This document shows, piece after piece, positions 43,064 to 52,705 of a stretch of 64,000 bases of DNA; the first letter of the stretch is position 1; every line of letters starts with the position of its first letter. The DNA comes from Streptomyces plumbidurans. GTDB taxonomy: Bacteria; Actinomycetota; Actinomycetes; Streptomycetales; Streptomycetaceae. The notes under the pieces were generated by a model. The model saw only the letters and a program-made list of their open reading frames with translations, did not search any database and was not told where the DNA came from. Location: the NCBI RefSeq assembly GCF_019857225.1, contig NZ_JAFJSY010000054.1, positions 18,618 to 82,617 of the forward strand, in the 5' to 3' direction. Made by a program: the position numbers and the translations under genes.

Positions 43064-43660
43064 ATGACCACGATCGCAGTTCTCGGAAACGGCCGCGTCG
43101 GCGGCAGTCTGGCCACCGCCCTCACCCGGGCAGGGCATGAGGTGAACGTGGCGGACCGCACGCCGGGCGCAGCCGCCGACGCCGTCCGTGCGGCCCGGAT
43201 CGTCATCAACGCCACCCCGGGAGCCGGCTCGCTGGATCGGCTCGTCGCTCTGCGCGAGGAACTGCGCGACAAGATTCTCGTCGATGTCTCCAACGCCACC
43301 GTCGACGGACCGGACGGACTGCCCGCCCACCTGATCTACCCCGGCTCGAGCCTCGCCGAGCAACTCCAGGAAGCGCTCCCGGAAACACGCGTCGTCAAGA
43401 CCCTCAACACCATGCTCTTCCCGGTGATGACCGCACCCGCCACCCTCACCCGGGCGCCCGACGCCTTCCTCTCCGGCGACGACCCACAGGCCAAGCAGAC
43501 CGTCCTCGACCTGCTCACCGACCTCGGCTGGCACAAGGACTGGATCACCGATCTCGGCGGGATCAGGACCGCCCGTGCCACGGAGGCCGCCGTACTCTTC
43601 GTACCGCACGTGATCCGGACCACCGGATTCGCGCCCTTCGCGATCTCGATCGCCCGCTGA
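43064..43660 (+). CDS. NADP oxidoreductase, coenzyme-F420-dependent-like
   Basis: This is a 198-residue single Rossmann-domain protein. The dinucleotide motif is IAVLGNGRVGGSLATALTRAGHEV, followed by IVINATPGAG and VVKTLNTMLFPVM, as in F420:NADP oxidoreductase-like proteins. The ATG follows AAGGAG. It is the second gene of the LysR-linked pair. Confidence 0.85.
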   Translation: MTTIAVLGNGRVGGSLATALTRAGHEVNVADRTPGAAADAVRAARIVINATPGAGSLDRLVALREELRDKILVDVSNATVDGPDGLPAHLIYPGSSLAEQLQEALPETRVVKTLNTMLFPVMTAPATLTRAPDAFLSGDDPQAKQTVLDLLTDLGWHKDWITDLGGIRTARATEAAVLFVPHVIRTTGFAPFAISIAR

Positions 43661-43784
43661 TCCGCACACAGTGCACCGCAGTCGGGCGGGACCGACAGGA
43701 GTCGGTCCTTGGTGGCAACAACGACGTGCCGCAACCCGACCGCCGACACGTGCAGTTCGAGAGGGGTGGTGTCGCGGTGTGGCG

Positions 43785-45766
43785 ATGATCAGGCAACGGC
43801 TGAGTGAGCTACGACGTCGAGCCTTCGCGGGGCGCACCGGTGAGATCGAGCTGTTCCGGTCGATGCTGGGCGAGGGAGGCGTGCTCTTTCTCCACGGCCC
43901 CGGCGGCATCGGCAAGAGCGCACTGCTCGACGTTCTGGCCGAGGTCGCCGCGTCTGTCGGCGCCGATCCGATCACCATCGACGGCCGCCACGTGCCGCCG
44001 GTCCCCAGTTCCCTCGAAGCGCATTCCATCGGCAGCCGGGCGGTACTGCTCCTCGACACCTACGAGTTGCTCGCCCCGATCGACGACTGGGTACGGGACG
44101 TGTTCCTGCCCGCGCTGCCCGCCGACACGGTCGTGGTCATCGCGGCACGACAACCGCCCTCCTCGCCGTGGCTGGCCGACCCCGCCTGGCGCGAGCTGAT
44201 CCGGGTCGTCGCGCTGCGCAATCTCGCACCCCGCGACGGCCGCGCCTACCTGGCCGGACAGCACGTCCCCACAGAGTTCCACGAGCATCTGCTCGACATC
44301 AGCCACGGCCACCCGCTCACCCTGTCCATGCTGGTGGACGCGGTGCGGCGGGGCGGTGGTGCACTGCCGCGCACACTCGGGGACCTGCCCGACGTGGTGC
44401 GCGGTCTGCTGACCCGCACCCTGGACGAGGTACCGGGGCCGCGCCATCGGCTGGCGCTGGAAGTCTGCGCGCACGCCAACGTCATCACCGAGACCGTCCT
44501 GCGATCCGTGCTCGGTGACGAGGCCGGGGAGCTGTTCACCTGGCTGCGCACGTTGTCGTTCGTCGAGGAGGGCCCGTACGGCCTGTTCCTGCACGACATG
44601 GTCCGCGACGCCCTTGACGCCGACCTGCGATGGCGCGACCCGGGCGCTACGCCGAGGTGCATCACCAGGTACGCGCCGACCTGGTCGCGCGGATCCGCTC
44701 GGCGCCGGACGCACGGGAGCAGCAACGGCTCCTGGCCGACGCCATCGTCGTGACCTGCCCGCGCACCCGGCTCGCGGCATACGTCGCGGCCGCACGGCCC
44801 GTCGGTCACCACATCGATGAGCTGCGGCCTCAGGACACGGCCCCGATCGCCGAGATGACGACCCGGGCTCAGGGGACGCAGCAGGCCGCGCTGGTGGCGT
44901 ACTGGATGCGGCGCCAACCGGACGCCTTCCGGGTCTTCCGTGGACGGGACGGGCAAACGCAGGGGTACGGCGCCTGCCTCGACCTGTGCGCCGAGGACTT
45001 GGGGGTGGATCCGGGTGTCGACAGCATGTGGCAGTACATCCGACGTCACGGCGCGGCACGCCCCGGCGAGCACGTGCGGGCCTGGCGGTTCTTCCTCGAC
45101 CGTGACCACGGGCAGGCTTCCTCGCCGTCGCTGACGCTGTTCGCCGTGTGCCAGGTCCTCGACATCCTCACCCGTGATCGCTCGGCCTGGACCATGGTGG
45201 GGGCGTACGCGGATGCCGGGTTGTGGGAGCCGACGCTCGGCTATCTGGACTTCTGGCCCGCAGCCGAGGCGGCGTACGCCATCGGGGACACCACCTACCC
45301 GGTCTTCGTCCACGACTGGCGGCGTACCGGCGTCGACGAGTGGCTGGAGCTCATCGCGGCCCACGAGGTGGGCGCACCGGCCCGACCGGCCAAGGAGCAG
45401 TCGGCCGAACTCGTCCTCTCCCAGGCCGAGTTCGCCGAGTCGATCCGCGCGGCGCTGCGCGACCTGCCCCTGCCGCAGGCGCTGGGGCGCAATCCGCTGG
45501 TGCGATCGCGGGTCGTGCGCTCATCCGCCGCAGGGCTCGACGAACTCCTCGCGATGGCCGCCGAGTCGCTGCGGGCCGACCGCCGCGGCCTGTTCGAGCT
45601 GGTCGACCGCACCTTTCTGCACCCGGCCGGACCGCAGGAGCGCGTGGCCCAGTCGCTCCACCTGTCCTTCAGCACCTACCGCCGGCACCGGGACCTGGCC
45701 GTGACCCGGATCGTGGACTGGATGTGGCAACGCGAGGTTCATGGACACCCGATGGACACCGATTGA
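43785..45766 (+). pseudogene. Large P-loop ATPase regulator, one-base frameshift
   Basis: This is a ~660-residue signal-transduction-type ATPase split into two frames. The first half (43785 to about 44653) has the Walker A LFLHGPGGIGKSALLDVL, a Walker-B-like RAVLLLDTYELLAP and an NB-ARC-like region. It reads into ALDADLRWRDPG. The second half resumes one frame over as PGRYAEVHHQVRADLVARI and runs to 45766. It ends in a helix-rich domain with an HTH-like tail (AQSLHLSFSTYRRHRDLAVTRIVDWM). A single missing base within 44638-44650 explains the split. It is either a recent inactivation or a sequence error, because the rest is intact and codon-biased. Confidence 0.75.
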
Positions 45767-45806
45767 CCTGTTTACGGGCATGGGGGAGCGCCAAGCATGA
45801 CGTCTC

Positions 45807-47111
45807 ATGCCGAACGAAAACGCAGTCGTCCTCGGTGCCGGCTTCGCCGGTCTCCTCACCGCCGGAGTGCTCACCAAGTTCTACCGTCAGGTCACGGTTG
45901 TCGACCGGGACCCGGCCACCAACGAATACCGCCGGGGCGTCCCTCAGGGCCGACATGCCCACAATCTGCTTCCGGCCGGGGCACGAGCCGTCGACGAGAT
46001 CTTCCCCGGTCTGGTCGACGAGATGAGAGCCGAGGGCGCGGTTCTGGCGGACGTGCTGTCGGACTACCGCTTCTACCTCGGTGGTAAGGAACTGCCGCGA
46101 GTCCCGGTCGGCGCGCACTCCGTCCACGCCACCAGGCCGTTCTACGAGCGCCACTTGCGCCGGCGGCTGGTCGCCCAGGACGGCTTGCGGATGGAGCTCG
46201 GCGCCGACGTGGTCGGCCTGATCAGCGATGACCGGCGGATCACCGGCGTACGCATCCTGCCGCGGGAGCCCAGCAGCAGCGAGGAGACATTGCCTGCCGA
46301 CCTGGTGGTCGACGCGACGGGCCGGGGCAGCCGTACGCCGGTGTGGCTCGAGCAACTCGGCTACGGGCGTCCCCCCGAGCAACGCGTCGATGTCGACGTC
46401 GCCTACGCCAGCCGCCTGGTCCGGCTCCCGCCCCAGCACGACCGGGCGCTGCTCATCGGCGGAGATGTCAAGGCCAACGGGCGCGGACTGCTGTTGCTGG
46501 CGGTCGAGGAGGGCCGGCACGTACTGACCGTCACCGGAACCGGCTCTGCCCTGCGTCCACCGACCGACGAGGCCGGATTCGAGGAGTTCGTCGCCGCGGC
46601 GGCCCCGGACGACGTGGCCTCAGAGCTGAAGACCGCCGAGGTGCTCAGCGACATCGCCGCGTACCGCTGTCCCGCGTGCCGGTGGCGACGGTACGACAAG
46701 CTCGCCGGTTTCCCGGACGGGCTGGTCGTCGTCGGGGACGCGCTGTGCTCGTTGAGCCCGGTCAACGCGCAGGGCCTGACAGTGGCGGCGCTGGAGGCCC
46801 GCGCGCTGGCCGACACGCTCTCAACCGGCCGGTACGACATCGCCGCGGGCTTCTTCGTCCGTGCGACGCGCATTCTGAACGCGCCGTGGGGGATGGCCGG
46901 CGAGCCGGATCGACCCGCGAATCCGTTGCAGAGGATGCAGGGCGCCATGATGAGCCGCCTGATGGCCGCGGCGGCCACCGACGGCACGGTCGCCGCCCAA
47001 CTCATCCGCGTTCTGGCCCTACTCGATCCGCCGTCGAAACTGATACCGCCGACTGTGCTCGGGCGGGCGTTGCGCCGGGGGCGTGAGACCGGGAGGGCCG
47101 ATGAGGATTGA
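45807..47111 (+). CDS. FAD-dependent oxidoreductase / monooxygenase
   Basis: This is a 434-residue flavoprotein. The FAD motif AVVLGAGFAGLLTAGVL is at the N-terminus. RRGVPQGRHAHNLLPAG is typical of the 2-polyprenyl-6-methoxyphenol/geranylgeranyl-reductase-like group found in Streptomyces. DLVVDATGRGSRTPVWLEQLG and VVVGDALCSLSPVNAQG are the DG and GD motifs. It precedes the TetR gene by 83 nt on the same strand. The substrate is unknown. Confidence 0.83.
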   Translation: MPNENAVVLGAGFAGLLTAGVLTKFYRQVTVVDRDPATNEYRRGVPQGRHAHNLLPAGARAVDEIFPGLVDEMRAEGAVLADVLSDYRFYLGGKELPRVPVGAHSVHATRPFYERHLRRRLVAQDGLRMELGADVVGLISDDRRITGVRILPREPSSSEETLPADLVVDATGRGSRTPVWLEQLGYGRPPEQRVDVDVAYASRLVRLPPQHDRALLIGGDVKANGRGLLLLAVEEGRHVLTVTGTGSALRPPTDEAGFEEFVAAAAPDDVASELKTAEVLSDIAAYRCPACRWRRYDKLAGFPDGLVVVGDALCSLSPVNAQGLTVAALEARALADTLSTGRYDIAAGFFVRATRILNAPWGMAGEPDRPANPLQRMQGAMMSRLMAAAATDGTVAAQLIRVLALLDPPSKLIPPTVLGRALRRGRETGRADED

Positions 47112-47194
47112 CGGCAAAGCCGCACGGCCCCGGGGCGCACGTGTGTGGCGAGGAGCACTCAGGGGCCTGTGCGGGACATGCGAGGATACGGGGC

Positions 47195-47875
47195 ATGGGA
47201 CGCCCGAGGATCAAGCCGACGCCGGAGGCGCCGACCACCGCGCGGGGCCGGCGTACACGTGACGCACTGATCCGTGCGGGCCGGGAGATCCTCGAAAGCC
47301 AGGGCTGGCCCGGCTTCACTCCGGAGATGGTTGCTCAGACCGCAGGGGTCTCGTACGGGACGTTCTATACGTACTTCGAGTCCAAGGAAGACCTGCTGGG
47401 GCATGTCGTGCGGGTCGTCACCGGTGAGATGTTCACGGCGAGTCTGCTGCCGCCGGATACGCCGGACGATCCGTATGCGCGGATCGTGGAGTCGAATCGT
47501 CGCTATCTGCGGGCCTGGGATCAGGCGTCGAAGGTGGTGCGGTTCGGGGAGCAGAACGCTTACACCGACGAGCGGCTGCGTCAGCTGGTGGTGGAGATCC
47601 GCGAGCTCTATGTGAGCCGCAGCACGGAGGGCATCAAGCGCCTCCAGGAGGCAGGGCTGGCGAACCCCGCCCTGGACCCCCGGCTCACAGCCATCGCCCT
47701 CGGCACGATGGTCGAACAGGTCTCGCATGTCATCGACACCCTGGACGAGGCTTTCGACGAGGACATGATCGTCGATCACCTGTCGCGGCTGTGGGCCTCG
47801 GCCCTGGGCCTGCGGGGCGCTCCGGACGAGGGCTGGAACGCGGGCGGGCACGGCAGAGGCGCGCAGGCTGATTGA
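47195..47875 (+). CDS. TetR-family regulator
   Basis: This is a 226-residue protein. The HTH (RDALIRAGREILESQGWPGF, then TPEMVAQTAGVSYGTFYTYF) is followed by a TetR_C domain similar to regulators of acyl-CoA metabolism. It is convergent with the enoyl-CoA hydratase gene. It is a candidate binder of the palindrome at 48888-48899. Confidence 0.85.
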   Translation: MGRPRIKPTPEAPTTARGRRTRDALIRAGREILESQGWPGFTPEMVAQTAGVSYGTFYTYFESKEDLLGHVVRVVTGEMFTASLLPPDTPDDPYARIVESNRRYLRAWDQASKVVRFGEQNAYTDERLRQLVVEIRELYVSRSTEGIKRLQEAGLANPALDPRLTAIALGTMVEQVSHVIDTLDEAFDEDMIVDHLSRLWASALGLRGAPDEGWNAGGHGRGAQAD

Positions 47876-47970
47876 GTCGTTCCGAGATGCGCCGTCGCTC
47901 TGGGGCGGTCGGTGCACCGGGGCCGGCCGACGTACCGGGGTGGGCCGACCGCGCCCGGCGCGCCGGACTT

Positions 47971-48759
47971 TCAGCGACCGATGAAGCGCGGCTTCTGCTT
48001 GGCCAGGAATGCCTGGAGGCTGCGGCGATGGTCCTGCGAATCTCCGGTGAACGCGATGAGGTCCGCTTCGTTCTCGAGGGCTACGTCGATCGTTGAGAGG
48101 GAGCCGACGTTCACGGCCTTCTTGATGGACGCCAGGGCCAGGGTGGGCCCCTGAGCGAGGGCCACCGCGGTACGGCGCACCAGGGCTTCGAACTCGTCGT
48201 CGGCGACGGTCTGATGCACTAGGCCCAGGTCGAACGCCTCGCCCCCACCGACGACGCGAGGGCGCAGCAGCAGGTCGAGCGCGATGCCGCGTCCGACGAT
48301 GCGGGGCAGGGTCCAGGAGATCCCGGTGTCGCAGGACAGCGCGATGTGCGCGAATGCCGTGGTGAACGTCGCGGAGGCGCACGCGATGCGGAGATCGCAG
48401 GCCAGCGCCAGGGCCATGCCACCGCCTGCCGCAACACCATTGACGGCGGCGATGACCGGCTTGGGCATGGCGAGGAGTTCCTTCACGAGCGGGCTGTAGC
48501 GCTCACGCACCGCCTTGGCCATCGAGCCCCCATCGGGGGCATTCCGCGCTTCCTGCAGATCCTGTCCAGCGCAGAACGCGCGACCGGCACCGGTGAGGAC
48601 GACCGCGCGGACATCCGCATCGCGGGCCGCCGTACGCAAGGCACTCAGTAGCTCGGTCTGCGCAGCCAGGTTCAGGCTGTTCAGCTGGTCGGGGCGGTTG
48701 AGCCGGATCGTGCACACGTGGTGGTCGGTGTCGACCACCACGACGGGCTGAGCGGGCAT
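47971..48759 (-). CDS. Enoyl-CoA hydratase/isomerase
   Basis: This is a 262-residue crotonase. The oxyanion-hole segments are GAGRAFCAGQDLQE (~57-70) and NGVAAGGGMALALACDLRIA. The loop that carries catalytic acids in PaaG-type enzymes reads IALSCDTGISWTLPRIVG. It hydrates or isomerises 2-enoyl-CoA esters in the cytosol. It is divergent from the SDR at 49091, and both share the palindromic control region. Confidence 0.87.
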   Translation of the reverse strand: MPAQPVVVVDTDHHVCTIRLNRPDQLNSLNLAAQTELLSALRTAARDADVRAVVLTGAGRAFCAGQDLQEARNAPDGGSMAKAVRERYSPLVKELLAMPKPVIAAVNGVAAGGGMALALACDLRIACASATFTTAFAHIALSCDTGISWTLPRIVGRGIALDLLLRPRVVGGGEAFDLGLVHQTVADDEFEALVRRTAVALAQGPTLALASIKKAVNVGSLSTIDVALENEADLIAFTGDSQDHRRSLQAFLAKQKPRFIGR

Positions 48760-48881
48760 GGGGTCCCTTTCGGATGCCTGCGGAGGGGCGGGGCAGAGGG
48801 GCGGGGCAGGAGGCGGTCACCACGTGTCGGCGGTGTCCGAAGCCCGATCCTGCAACTGCGTGCAGAATCCAGGAATCCGCC

Positions 48882-49010
48882 TTGACTGACAATATTGTCG
48901 AGTCGAATGTGAGGCGCTTCACGGCAGAAAGGCGCTGTGCAGCGGCATGTTGCGAGGCTCGTGGTCGGCCGAGCCTAGGTGTCCTCCACGAGTACTTGAC
49001 TATTTTGTCG
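48882..49010. promoter_or_regulatory. Palindromic operator with promoter-like TTGACT elements
   Basis: A perfect 12-bp palindrome, GACAATATTGTC, spans 48888-48899 directly behind TTGACT (48882-48887). A related element, TTGACTATTTTGTCG, recurs at 48996-49010. They lie in the 331-bp divergent region 48760-49090, which has no coding sense. Two similar elements suggest a regulator covering both divergent promoters. Confidence 0.6.
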
Positions 49011-49090
49011 TCTACGGTGAGGCTGACCGCGCCACAGTAGGGCCGACCATCGGGTGTCGATCGTCGGCGGAGCGCCAGGAGACATTGCGC

Positions 49091-49915
49091 ATGGACGTCC
49101 AGTTCGACTTCACCGGCAAGAACGCCGTCGTCTTCGGCGGCACGACGGGTATCAACCTCGCCGTCGCCGACGCGTTCGCCGCCGCAGGAGCGTCGGTGGC
49201 GGTGGCCAGCCGCAAGCAGGCCAACGTCGACGCGGCCGTTGAACGGCTCCGCGCCCACGGGGGCAAGGTGAGTGGGTTCGTGTGTGACGTGCGGGACATG
49301 GACTCGGTCAGCGAGGCCTTCGAGACCGTCGCCACGCAGTGGGGGCCGGTCGATGTCCTGGTCTCCGGTGCGGCGGGCAACTTCCTCGCCGAGGCGGCCG
49401 CGCTGTCCTCGAACGGCTTCAAGGTGGTCGTGGACATCGACCTCAACGGCACCTTCCATGTGATGCGAGCCGGCTTCGAGCACCTCTCCCCGGGGGCTTC
49501 GGTCATCAACATCACCGCGCCGCAGGCGTGGATCCCGGTGCGGTACCAGGCGCACGTGTGCGCGGCGAAAGCCGGCGTCGATCAGCTGACGCGGGTGCTG
49601 GCCCTGGAGTGGGGCAGCAAAGGGATCCGGGTCAACGCCATCGCGCCAGGGCCGATCGCCGGAACCGAGGGCATGGCCCGCCTGTCGCCGAACGACCCGA
49701 ACGGCGAGGGGATCAAGACGATTCCGCTGGGCCGGTTCGGCAGCAAGAAGGAGATCGCCGACCTGGCTCTGTTCCTGTCGTCCTCGGCCGCCTCCTACAT
49801 CTCCGGAGCGGTCATCCCCTGCGACGGAGGCGGCTCACACGAAAGCATCCGCGCCGTCGAAGAGGCCGGCCGCGTTTCGCCGCGCGGTGACCCAACCTCG
49901 CTCGCCGCGCAGTGA
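49091..49915 (+). CDS. Short-chain dehydrogenase/reductase
   Basis: This is a 274-residue SDR. The cofactor site reads NAVVFGGTTGINLAVADAF, where canonical TGxxxGIG has become GGTTGIN. The usual catalytic YxxxK appears as VCAAKAGVDQLTRVLA (Lys kept, the Tyr position reads His/Val). VRVNAIAPGPIAGTEG follows. It resembles PhaB/2,4-dienoyl-CoA-reductase-like SDRs, which tolerate this Tyr loss. Paired with the divergent enoyl-CoA hydratase it suggests acyl-CoA metabolism. Its TGA overlaps a GTG (GTGA). Confidence 0.83.
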   Translation: MDVQFDFTGKNAVVFGGTTGINLAVADAFAAAGASVAVASRKQANVDAAVERLRAHGGKVSGFVCDVRDMDSVSEAFETVATQWGPVDVLVSGAAGNFLAEAAALSSNGFKVVVDIDLNGTFHVMRAGFEHLSPGASVINITAPQAWIPVRYQAHVCAAKAGVDQLTRVLALEWGSKGIRVNAIAPGPIAGTEGMARLSPNDPNGEGIKTIPLGRFGSKKEIADLALFLSSSAASYISGAVIPCDGGGSHESIRAVEEAGRVSPRGDPTSLAAQ

Positions 49916-50626
49916 ACGAGCCCCGCTCGTTCTGGTGCCGGGCGGTGGAAGGGTTCCTGGTCGTATGAGGCGGTGCTTCCGCTGCTGGAGCGTGCAGGTC
50001 ATGCCGTGCACGCCCTGACCCTGACCGGTCTGGGGCCGGACGACGAGGCGACGGCCGTCGCGAGCGCCAACCTCGACACACACGCCGACGACATGTTGCG
50101 GCATCTGGATCGTCGCCGGCTCGCCGACGTGACGCTGGTCGGCCACAGCTATGCCGGCATGGTCATTTCAGCCGTCGCGGATCTCGTGGCCGGCCGGATC
50201 TCGCGGCTGGTGCATCTTGACGCTTTCGTGCCGCGCGACGGTGAGTCCTGGTGGTCGTCGACGAACGAGTATTTTCGCAACCCGGCTGCTGCCGGCGCTG
50301 CGCACACCGGCTACTCAATCCGACCGCCCGACGGGAGCGATCCCCGCCGCCGTCCGCATCCCCTCGCCTCGTTCTTGCAGACGATCCGGCTCACGGACAA
50401 GGCCACCCAGGTTCCCTGCCGGGAGTTCGTCTATTGCTCGGGGTGGGAGGACAGGACGCCGCTCGCCGGACTGCGCGCCCGGCTTCTGGCCGATCCCGGT
50501 TGGCTGGTCCACGAATTGCCGACAGGCCACGACGCCATGCATGAGGCCCCGCAGGCGGTTGCCGCGCTCCTGCTCGGCGAGGGAGCGGTGGGCATCAGTC
50601 GGCCGGTGTTGCCAGTCGGTCGGTGA
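49912..50626 (+). pseudogene. Alpha/beta hydrolase with frameshifted N-terminus
   Basis: This is a ~235-residue hydrolase of the EstC/salicylate-esterase-like group. The nucleophile elbow is LVGHSYAGMV, and the His lies in LPTGHDAMHEAP. The first ~25 residues are split. GTG 49912 overlaps the SDR stop in one frame, PLVLVPG is in a second, and RWKGSWSYEAVLPLLERAGH is in a third. Two one-base losses, near 49922 and 49942, would restore a normal start. The remaining frame from ATG 49973 or upstream lacks the first strand and oxyanion loop, so function is doubtful. Confidence 0.7.
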
Positions 50627-51251
50627 TCTCGTCGGCGGTAAGCACGAGGGCGAAACCTTTGCGGAGGACGGCGAGTTCGGGTTCTTGCCGCGACTCGTCG
50701 TCGGTGGCTGTGACGTCGGAGCCGAAGACGACCTTGTAGCCGCGTTCGTAGGCCTGCCGGGCGGTCGTGCCGCAGCAGTAGTTGGTGAGCGTTCCCGTGA
50801 CGATGACCGTGTCGCGGCCGAGGTTGCGCAGCATCGTGTCGAGCGGGGTGTCGTAGAACGCGCCGTAGGAGGGTTTGCGGATGACGGCCTCGTCGGGGCG
50901 GCGGCCCATCGGGGCCCACACCTCGGCAGGGCCCGGCCGGCGCCAGTCGGTGTCGGCGTGCGGGAGGAACCGCAGGGCGCGCGGCCGGTCCAGTCCGAGA
51001 TGGGTGTCGTCGAAAATGGTCCACAGCACCGGGACGGAGGCTGCCCGGCATGCCTCGACCAGTCGGTGCAACCTGGGCGCCATCCGGGTGGCGGCGGGCA
51101 CCCAGTAGGGGCTCCAGCCGGGCCGGACGAATTCGTCCTGCATGTCGATCACCAGCAGTGCCGTGCGTTCGGGTCGTACGTCGAACGATGCCCGGCCGCG
51201 CTCGTACGCGTTGCGCGCCCGTGTGCTCACCCATTCCTCGGTGTATGCCAT
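50595..51251 (-). CDS. Isochorismatase-family cysteine hydrolase
   Basis: This is a 218-residue hydrolase. The catalytic triad is visible: D36 in LLVIDMQDEF, K126 in VIRKPSYGAF and C159 in TLTNYCCGTTARQA. The family includes isochorismatases and nicotinamidases, and the substrate is not predictable. It is convergent with the hydrolase at 49912-50626 (32-nt overlap). It is divergent from the PadR gene, with strong palindromes between them, so it is probably PadR-repressed. Confidence 0.87.
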   Translation of the reverse strand: MAYTEEWVSTRARNAYERGRASFDVRPERTALLVIDMQDEFVRPGWSPYWVPAATRMAPRLHRLVEACRAASVPVLWTIFDDTHLGLDRPRALRFLPHADTDWRRPGPAEVWAPMGRRPDEAVIRKPSYGAFYDTPLDTMLRNLGRDTVIVTGTLTNYCCGTTARQAYERGYKVVFGSDVTATDDESRQEPELAVLRKGFALVLTADEITDRLATPAD

Positions 51252-51260
51252 GACTCCTGC

Positions 51261-51288
51261 CTCGATTCGAGGTACCTCGTTTCGAGGT
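51261..51288. promoter_or_regulatory. Cluster of three interlocking palindromes (PadR operator)
   Basis: CTCGATTCGAG (51261-51271), CGAGGTACCTCG (51268-51279) and ACCTCGTTTCGAGGT (51274-51288) are each perfect inverted repeats. They overlap across 28 bp of the 51-bp divergent gap. The repeated half-site is CGAGGT/ACCTCG. Confidence 0.75.
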
Positions 51289-51302
51289 GCGAGAATAGCA
51301 GC

Positions 51303-51815
51303 ATGCTTGAACTAGCGATCCTGGGATTTCTGGCCGAGAGCCCGCTGCACGGCTATCAACTGCGCCACCGGATAGAGCACTTGTCGGGCCACACCCGGCC
51401 GGTCAGCGATGGCAGCCTCTACCCGGCGATCAATCGGCTGGTCAGCGCCGGGCTGCTGGAGCGGCGCACTGAACCGGGCACCTCGGCCGCTCAGCGACAC
51501 ACCCTGAGTCTGACCAAGGCCGGCCACCGTGAGCTGCTGCGCCGACTGCTGAATGCCAAGGGCCTGGACATCAGCGACGGCACGCGATTCTTCACGGTCC
51601 TGGCGTTCCTGTCCCACCTGCCCGACATCGCTGACCAGCACGCGGTACTGCGACGGCGACTTGAGTTCCTGGAACAACCCGCGAGCTTCTTCTACGACGG
51701 TGAGCGCGGCCTGGGCGCAGACGACACCGACGACCCCTACCGGCGCGGCATGCTCACCATCGCCCGAGCGACCAGCCGCGCCGAAAAGGCCTGGCTGCGG
51801 GAGGTGTTGGCCTGA
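51303..51815 (+). CDS. PadR-family regulator
   Basis: This is a 170-residue protein. The PadR winged HTH (MLELAILGFLAESPLHGYQL, then RPVSDGSLYPAINRLVSAGLLER) is followed by a C-terminal dimerisation helix region of the Vir_act_alpha_C type. The start ATG lies 15 nt after the palindrome cluster. It probably represses itself and the isochorismatase-like gene. Confidence 0.9.
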   Translation: MLELAILGFLAESPLHGYQLRHRIEHLSGHTRPVSDGSLYPAINRLVSAGLLERRTEPGTSAAQRHTLSLTKAGHRELLRRLLNAKGLDISDGTRFFTVLAFLSHLPDIADQHAVLRRRLEFLEQPASFFYDGERGLGADDTDDPYRRGMLTIARATSRAEKAWLREVLA

Positions 51816-51907
51816 CATCCCTGCCCGCGCGGAAAAAGACCGGGAAGTTCGCCAAGTCCTTTCGCTGAAGGCGCAGTTGGCTCAGGCCGCGGCATCCGTC
51901 GAGGAGC

Positions 51908-52213
51908 GTGAAGGACCGGGAGGCCCTGATCCAGGAAGTCCCCCAGGAAGTCGGCCTGAGGGTCTCGCCCGTGGCCAAGGTCTGGGAATCACAGAGCGAG
52001 GACGGCACGTCTGGCCTGCACTGGTGGACGGCGGAGGCAGAGCAGGGCGACGTCGTGATGCATCCGGGGGAGGTGAGCGACACACGCTGGGTCACATCGC
52101 AGGAGTTCTCGCAGCTGCAGCCCGTCTTCGAGGGCGACCGCGTGTTCTTCGACCACGTACGGTGCCGCCAGCGTGGCGGTTCCCGCCCATGCCACCGCGC
52201 ACGCCGGTCATGA
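51908..52213 (+). pseudogene. NUDIX hydrolase C-terminal fragment
   Basis: The segment EALIQEVPQEVGLRVSPVAKVWE matches the second half of a NUDIX box (RExxEExG), with Arg replaced by Gln and one Glu replaced by Gln. It is followed by VSDTRWVTSQEFSQLQPVF. The first half of the box with GGxxExGE is missing upstream. A GTG start exists at 51908 but the product would be inactive. It is probably the leftover of a deletion. Confidence 0.6.
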
Positions 52214-52664
52214 CCGCGCCGCGCTGGCCGGCCTGTTGCTCGCGGTGTGGGGCTTGGCATCAGCCGTAGGCGGTCTCTGGTACGGAGCCTGGCCGCCACG
52301 AGCGCCCCTGCACCGCCAACTCGCCTGGCTGCTTGGCGGCGTGGCCCTGAGCCTTGCGGCACTCGCTGTCCTGCCCGGCCCGACGGGACTCGGCGCAGCG
52401 CTCGCCCTCGGCGGTGGTGTCATCGCCGCCTGCTTGACGGTCTACATCTCCCTCGTGGGCCGCGTCGTGCCTACAGACATGCTCACCGAGGCGTACACGT
52501 GAATCGCCACCGTTCCCGTCGCCGCCAACGCGGCCGGAGGAGCGGCGGAGGGCACCCTCGTCGACCAACCGGGCGGAATTCCCTGGGCCTTCGTCCTGGC
52601 AGGCGTGATCGTGGCTGCCGCCGCGGTGACGGCCGCATGGCCGTCCGGACCGGCCGTTGTGTGC
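52173..52664 (+). pseudogene. MFS transporter C-terminal fragment with internal stop
   Basis: The last ~4-5 membrane helices of an MFS drug-efflux-type protein are readable in one frame (ALAGLLLAVWGLASAVGGLWYG and IAACLTVYISLVGRVVPTDMLTEAYT). They continue past a TGA at 52500-52502 with IATVPVAANAAGGAAEGTLVD and WAFVLAGVIVAAAAVTA. The TGA sits where homologues have Trp (EAYTW), so it is a nonsense mutation. The N-terminal eight helices are absent. Confidence 0.75.
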
Positions 52665-52705
52665 GGCACGAAGGGATTGCGGGTGTGTCTGATCAGTGAG
52701 GGTTT

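Noticed and set aside
27812..43660. A secondary-metabolite biosynthetic cluster suggested by many oxidoreductases
   Set aside because: No PKS, NRPS, terpene or RiPP core enzyme is present. The genes form separate regulator/enzyme pairs.
50151..51300. N-terminal extension of the PadR frame
   Set aside because: It is antisense to the isochorismatase gene. The PadR domain starts at the ATG at 51303 directly after the operator.
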